A DNA stretch of 64,000 nucleotides, from contig OZ243919.1 in NCBI GenBank assembly GCA_965213885.1, positions 2,666,001 through 2,730,000 on the forward strand, in the 5' to 3' direction. This document shows positions 62,113 through 64,000 of this stretch, piece after piece. Below the pieces are notes generated by a model. That model was not told the origin of the DNA. It did no database searches and saw only the letters and a list, made by a program, of their open reading frames with translations. The position numbers were made by a program, and so were the translations under genes. Origin of the DNA: VYFG01 sp965213885. Its GTDB lineage: Bacteria; Pseudomonadota; Gammaproteobacteria; Arenicellales; Poriferihabitantaceae. The first letter of the stretch is position 1. Each line of letters starts with the position of its first letter.

Positions 62113-63276
62113 ATGATCCCCCGTCATTTATCCCAAGAGTTGCATCAACAACTCAAGGAGTATCCGGTTGTCACTTTGCTTGGACCCAGACAAGCCGGGA
62201 AAACAACTCTGGCGCGAGCGTTGTTGAGTGATTATGCCTATGTCAATCTGGAAATACCCGATATCCTGACATTTGCCCGGGAGGACCCAAGAGGCTTCCT
62301 GGCCCGGTATCCCGAAAAGACTATTTTTGATGAAATCCAACGTGCCCCTCACCTCATCAGTTATCTTCAAGGCATGGTCGACGAATCCGGAACGACAGGC
62401 CAGTTTGTTCTAACGGGTTCTCATCAACTGGAATTAAGAGCCGCAATCACCCAGTCATTGGCGGGCAGAACAGGCATCCTCAGTCTGTTGCCGTTTTCGA
62501 TCGAAGAGTTAAAGGCGGCGACAGTCACCTTTGATACTTTCGAGGAATACATCTACTCCGGATTTCTTCCGCGGATATATGACCAGAACCAACGGCCGAA
62601 TACTGCCTACGCAAATTACTACCAAACCTATATCGAAAGAGATGTTCGCCAGATCATCCAATTAAAGAACGCCAGCCTGTTTGACAAATTCATGCGCCTA
62701 CTCGCCGGAAGAATAGGCCAGGTGATGAACTATCAGTCACTGGCGTCGGATGTCGGTGTGGATGCCAAGACTATCAGGGAATGGCTTTCAATTCTGGAAG
62801 CCTCCTTCGTGGTTTATAAACTATCTCCCTATTTCGAGAACTTCGGAAAACGCGTCATTAAATCTCCGAAGTACTATTTTACAGATACGGGCCTACTGTC
62901 TTACCTGCTCGGGATCGAAAAACCGGAACAGGTCACCCGGGACCCTCTGGTTGGTCAATTGTTCGAAAATCTGATTGTCCTGGAAGCCCTGAAAACGCGT
63001 TACAACCAGGGCCAGATGCCGAACCTGTATTTTTACCGGGACAGCCATGGAAACGAAATAGACTTGCTGTATGCAAGTGGACGGAATCTGGTCGGAATCG
63101 AAGTCAAGTCAGCCGCCACATTTACTCCGCACTTCAAGAAAATGCTCTTGCGGTTTTCGGAGAAACAACAAACGCTTCAATCGGGCTATGTTGTCTACAA
63201 CGGAGAAGCCAGGCAATTCAGTGACGGCATTGAAGCCATCAACTATAGAGATACGTACTCGGTTTTCAGAGCATAG
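62113..63276 (+). CDS. AAA ATPase with DUF4143 nuclease-like domain
   Basis: A 387-residue protein of the AAA_14/DUF4143 family. The P-loop is LLGPRQAGKTTLARALL, and Walker B is KTIFDEIQRAPHLISYL, with the sensor-like FVLTGSHQLELRAAI. The C-terminal DUF4143 part has RDSHGNEIDLLYASG and VGIEVKSAATFTPHFKKML, a PD-(D/E)XK-like arrangement (E-ID and E-x-K). These genes are widespread, often mobile, and without known function. It is AT-richer than its neighbours, lies alone, and is followed by a possible transposase remnant, so recent transfer is likely. Confidence 0.9.
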   Translation: MIPRHLSQELHQQLKEYPVVTLLGPRQAGKTTLARALLSDYAYVNLEIPDILTFAREDPRGFLARYPEKTIFDEIQRAPHLISYLQGMVDESGTTGQFVLTGSHQLELRAAITQSLAGRTGILSLLPFSIEELKAATVTFDTFEEYIYSGFLPRIYDQNQRPNTAYANYYQTYIERDVRQIIQLKNASLFDKFMRLLAGRIGQVMNYQSLASDVGVDAKTIREWLSILEASFVVYKLSPYFENFGKRVIKSPKYYFTDTGLLSYLLGIEKPEQVTRDPLVGQLFENLIVLEALKTRYNQGQMPNLYFYRDSHGNEIDLLYASGRNLVGIEVKSAATFTPHFKKMLLRFSEKQQTLQSGYVVYNGEARQFSDGIEAINYRDTYSVFRA

Positions 63277-63642
63277 TTGATTTTTCACTGGTCATAATGA
63301 GTCCGTTGTTCCGTTCCCAAGCTGCCGACGATGCAGCGAGAATTTCTCGCTGGACGACCTGGCGACCATTGCCCGCAACCGAATCGTCCCGCACCTGCCG
63401 GATGCCAAGCCCCTCGATGTGCTCACTCGGCCCACTGCCCTGCAACGCGAGGTGTTTGGATTACTGGGCGTTCGCCTGGATTGTACCCAGTAGCGACACT
63501 TTCATTGTTTTGATTTCTCCCTGAAATCAATGGAATAGATCAACTCGGGTCTGGAAGTTCTGTCCAAGCCGTTCCGGTCACCCGGTAAATTCTGCCGGAC
63601 TGCTCCGTCTTTGGCACGGAACCGAGCACCCGGGGAGCAGCA
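63277..63642. other. Intergenic region with gene remnant
   Basis: About 365 bp between the AAA/DUF4143 gene and the convergent CDF gene. It includes the possible transposase remnant at 63338-63493; the rest (63494-63642) shows no recognisable gene, repeat or terminator. Confidence 0.4.
63338..63493 (+). pseudogene. Possible transposase C-terminal remnant
   Basis: A short open stretch ending at TAG 63491-63493 encodes ENFSLDDLATIARNRIVPHL, then DAKPLDVLTRPTALQREVF and LLGVRLDCTQ. The compact helical end with a conserved-looking terminal block resembles the tail of a transposase, but the family could not be fixed and there is no start codon with a matching N terminus. It sits in the low-GC right end beside the AAA/DUF4143 gene. 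Confidence 0.35.
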
Positions 63643-64000
63643 TCAGCGCATAGCTGCACCCGTATGTTCTGCCTCAGCCCGGCGTTCCTCCAGTGCTTGG
63701 CAGATTATCTGGTACGAGGAAGACAGAAACAGTCCGGCCATGGCCAATGCCACCACCAGGTCGGGCCAACCGGTGGATGTGCCCCAGACGCCTAGCGCGG
63801 CCAGCATGACCGCCACATTGCCGATGGCATCGTTGCGGGAGCACAGCCAGACGGATCGCACGTTCGCATCCCCGTCCTTGTAACGCACCAGCAACATGAC
63901 GCACACGACATTCGTCACAAGGGCCAGGACCCCGACGATTCCCATGACTTCGGCTTCAGGGACACTTTCGTGGTACATGCGGTAGACCGTCGATGCGAAT
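63643..64000 (-). CDS. Cation diffusion facilitator (CDF) metal transporter, 5' truncated by window end
   Basis: The frame enters from the right edge of the window and stops with TGA at 63643-63645. The visible 118 residues include VMGIVGVLALVTNVVCVMLLVRYKDGDANVRSVWLCSRND, corresponding to membrane segments 4-5 of CDF proteins, with the metal-site pattern N-x3-D as SRNDAIGN, and a final helix pair. CDF proteins export Zn2+, Cd2+, Co2+ or Ni2+ by proton exchange. The usual cytosolic C-terminal domain is absent, so this belongs to a short CDF subgroup. The start codon lies beyond 64000. Confidence 0.75.
   Translation of the reverse strand, partial: FASTVYRMYHESVPEAEVMGIVGVLALVTNVVCVMLLVRYKDGDANVRSVWLCSRNDAIGNVAVMLAALGVWGTSTGWPDLVVALAMAGLFLSSSYQIICQALEERRAEAEHTGAAMR

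Overview
The window is 64 kb of GC-rich DNA from a gammaproteobacterium. The left edge carries the order ygfB-pepP-ubiH-ubiI-type monooxygenase, which is conserved in Gammaproteobacteria (established knowledge), followed by fur. A YaeH/DUF3461 gene and a cobQ gene fit the same lineage. The catabolic content (gentisate enzymes, sulfatase, amidase, PhyH dioxygenase, CaiB-type CoA-transferase, dimethylformamidase-like protein, Rieske oxygenase, many binding-protein transporters) suggests a heterotroph living on small aromatic, amine and sulfated compounds. The species cannot be named from the sequence alone. No rRNA, tRNA or CRISPR array was recognised.

Layout. 1-5.7 kb: housekeeping block (ygfB 3' part, pepP, ubiH, UbiI-like, fur, PfkB kinase). 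5.8-9.3 kb, minus strand: 3-hydroxybenzoate 6-hydroxylase, gentisate 1,2-dioxygenase and a stand-alone salicylyl-CoA-hydroxylase-like flavoprotein. 9.5-10.8 kb: two unknown proteins in an operon. 10.8-18.8 kb: PhyH dioxygenase, NMT1-like protein coupled to an RraA-like protein, PanE-like reductase, overlapping sulfatase and amidase genes, and an MFS transporter. 18.9-24.8 kb, minus strand: a complete peptide-type ABC transporter with a Tat-type binding protein and a YaeH-family gene downstream. 25.5-36 kb: DapA-like aldolase, sulfurtransferase, GST, 5-oxoprolinase pxpB-pxpC-pxpA, a DddP-like M24 protein, a deleted TauE remnant, BenE symporter and cobQ.

36-44.3 kb is a microoxic-regulation island: decayed tnpB, CopA/FixI-type P-ATPase, a tiny membrane ORF, cytochrome c, FixJ, a haem-PAS FixL, an FNR/FixK-type regulator without cluster cysteines, a ridA remnant and a hemerythrin. 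FNR/FixK-type boxes (TTGAY-N4-GTCAA) lie upstream of the ATPase and of the hemerythrin. 44.3-52.3 kb: broken CYTH-CHAD gene, tandem CaiB protein divergent from a dimethylformamidase-like gene, an exported amidohydrolase and an FAH-family hydrolase. 52.7-55 kb: an MtnA-type isomerase, a class II aldolase and a HIT protein, resembling the core of the DHAP shunt for 5-deoxypentoses.

55.3-62 kb: two divergent units around an Lrp/AsnC gene. On one side are a Rieske oxygenase and a glyoxalase. On the other are a GlnT/GmaS-like glutamine synthetase homologue and a taurine/NMT1-type ABC transporter. Together they look like an uptake-and-degradation module for an unknown amine. The right edge has an AT-richer AAA/DUF4143 gene, a possible transposase remnant and a truncated CDF metal transporter. 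At least four genes are visibly decayed (tauE, tnpB, CYTH-CHAD, ridA), so accessory genes appear to be turning over.
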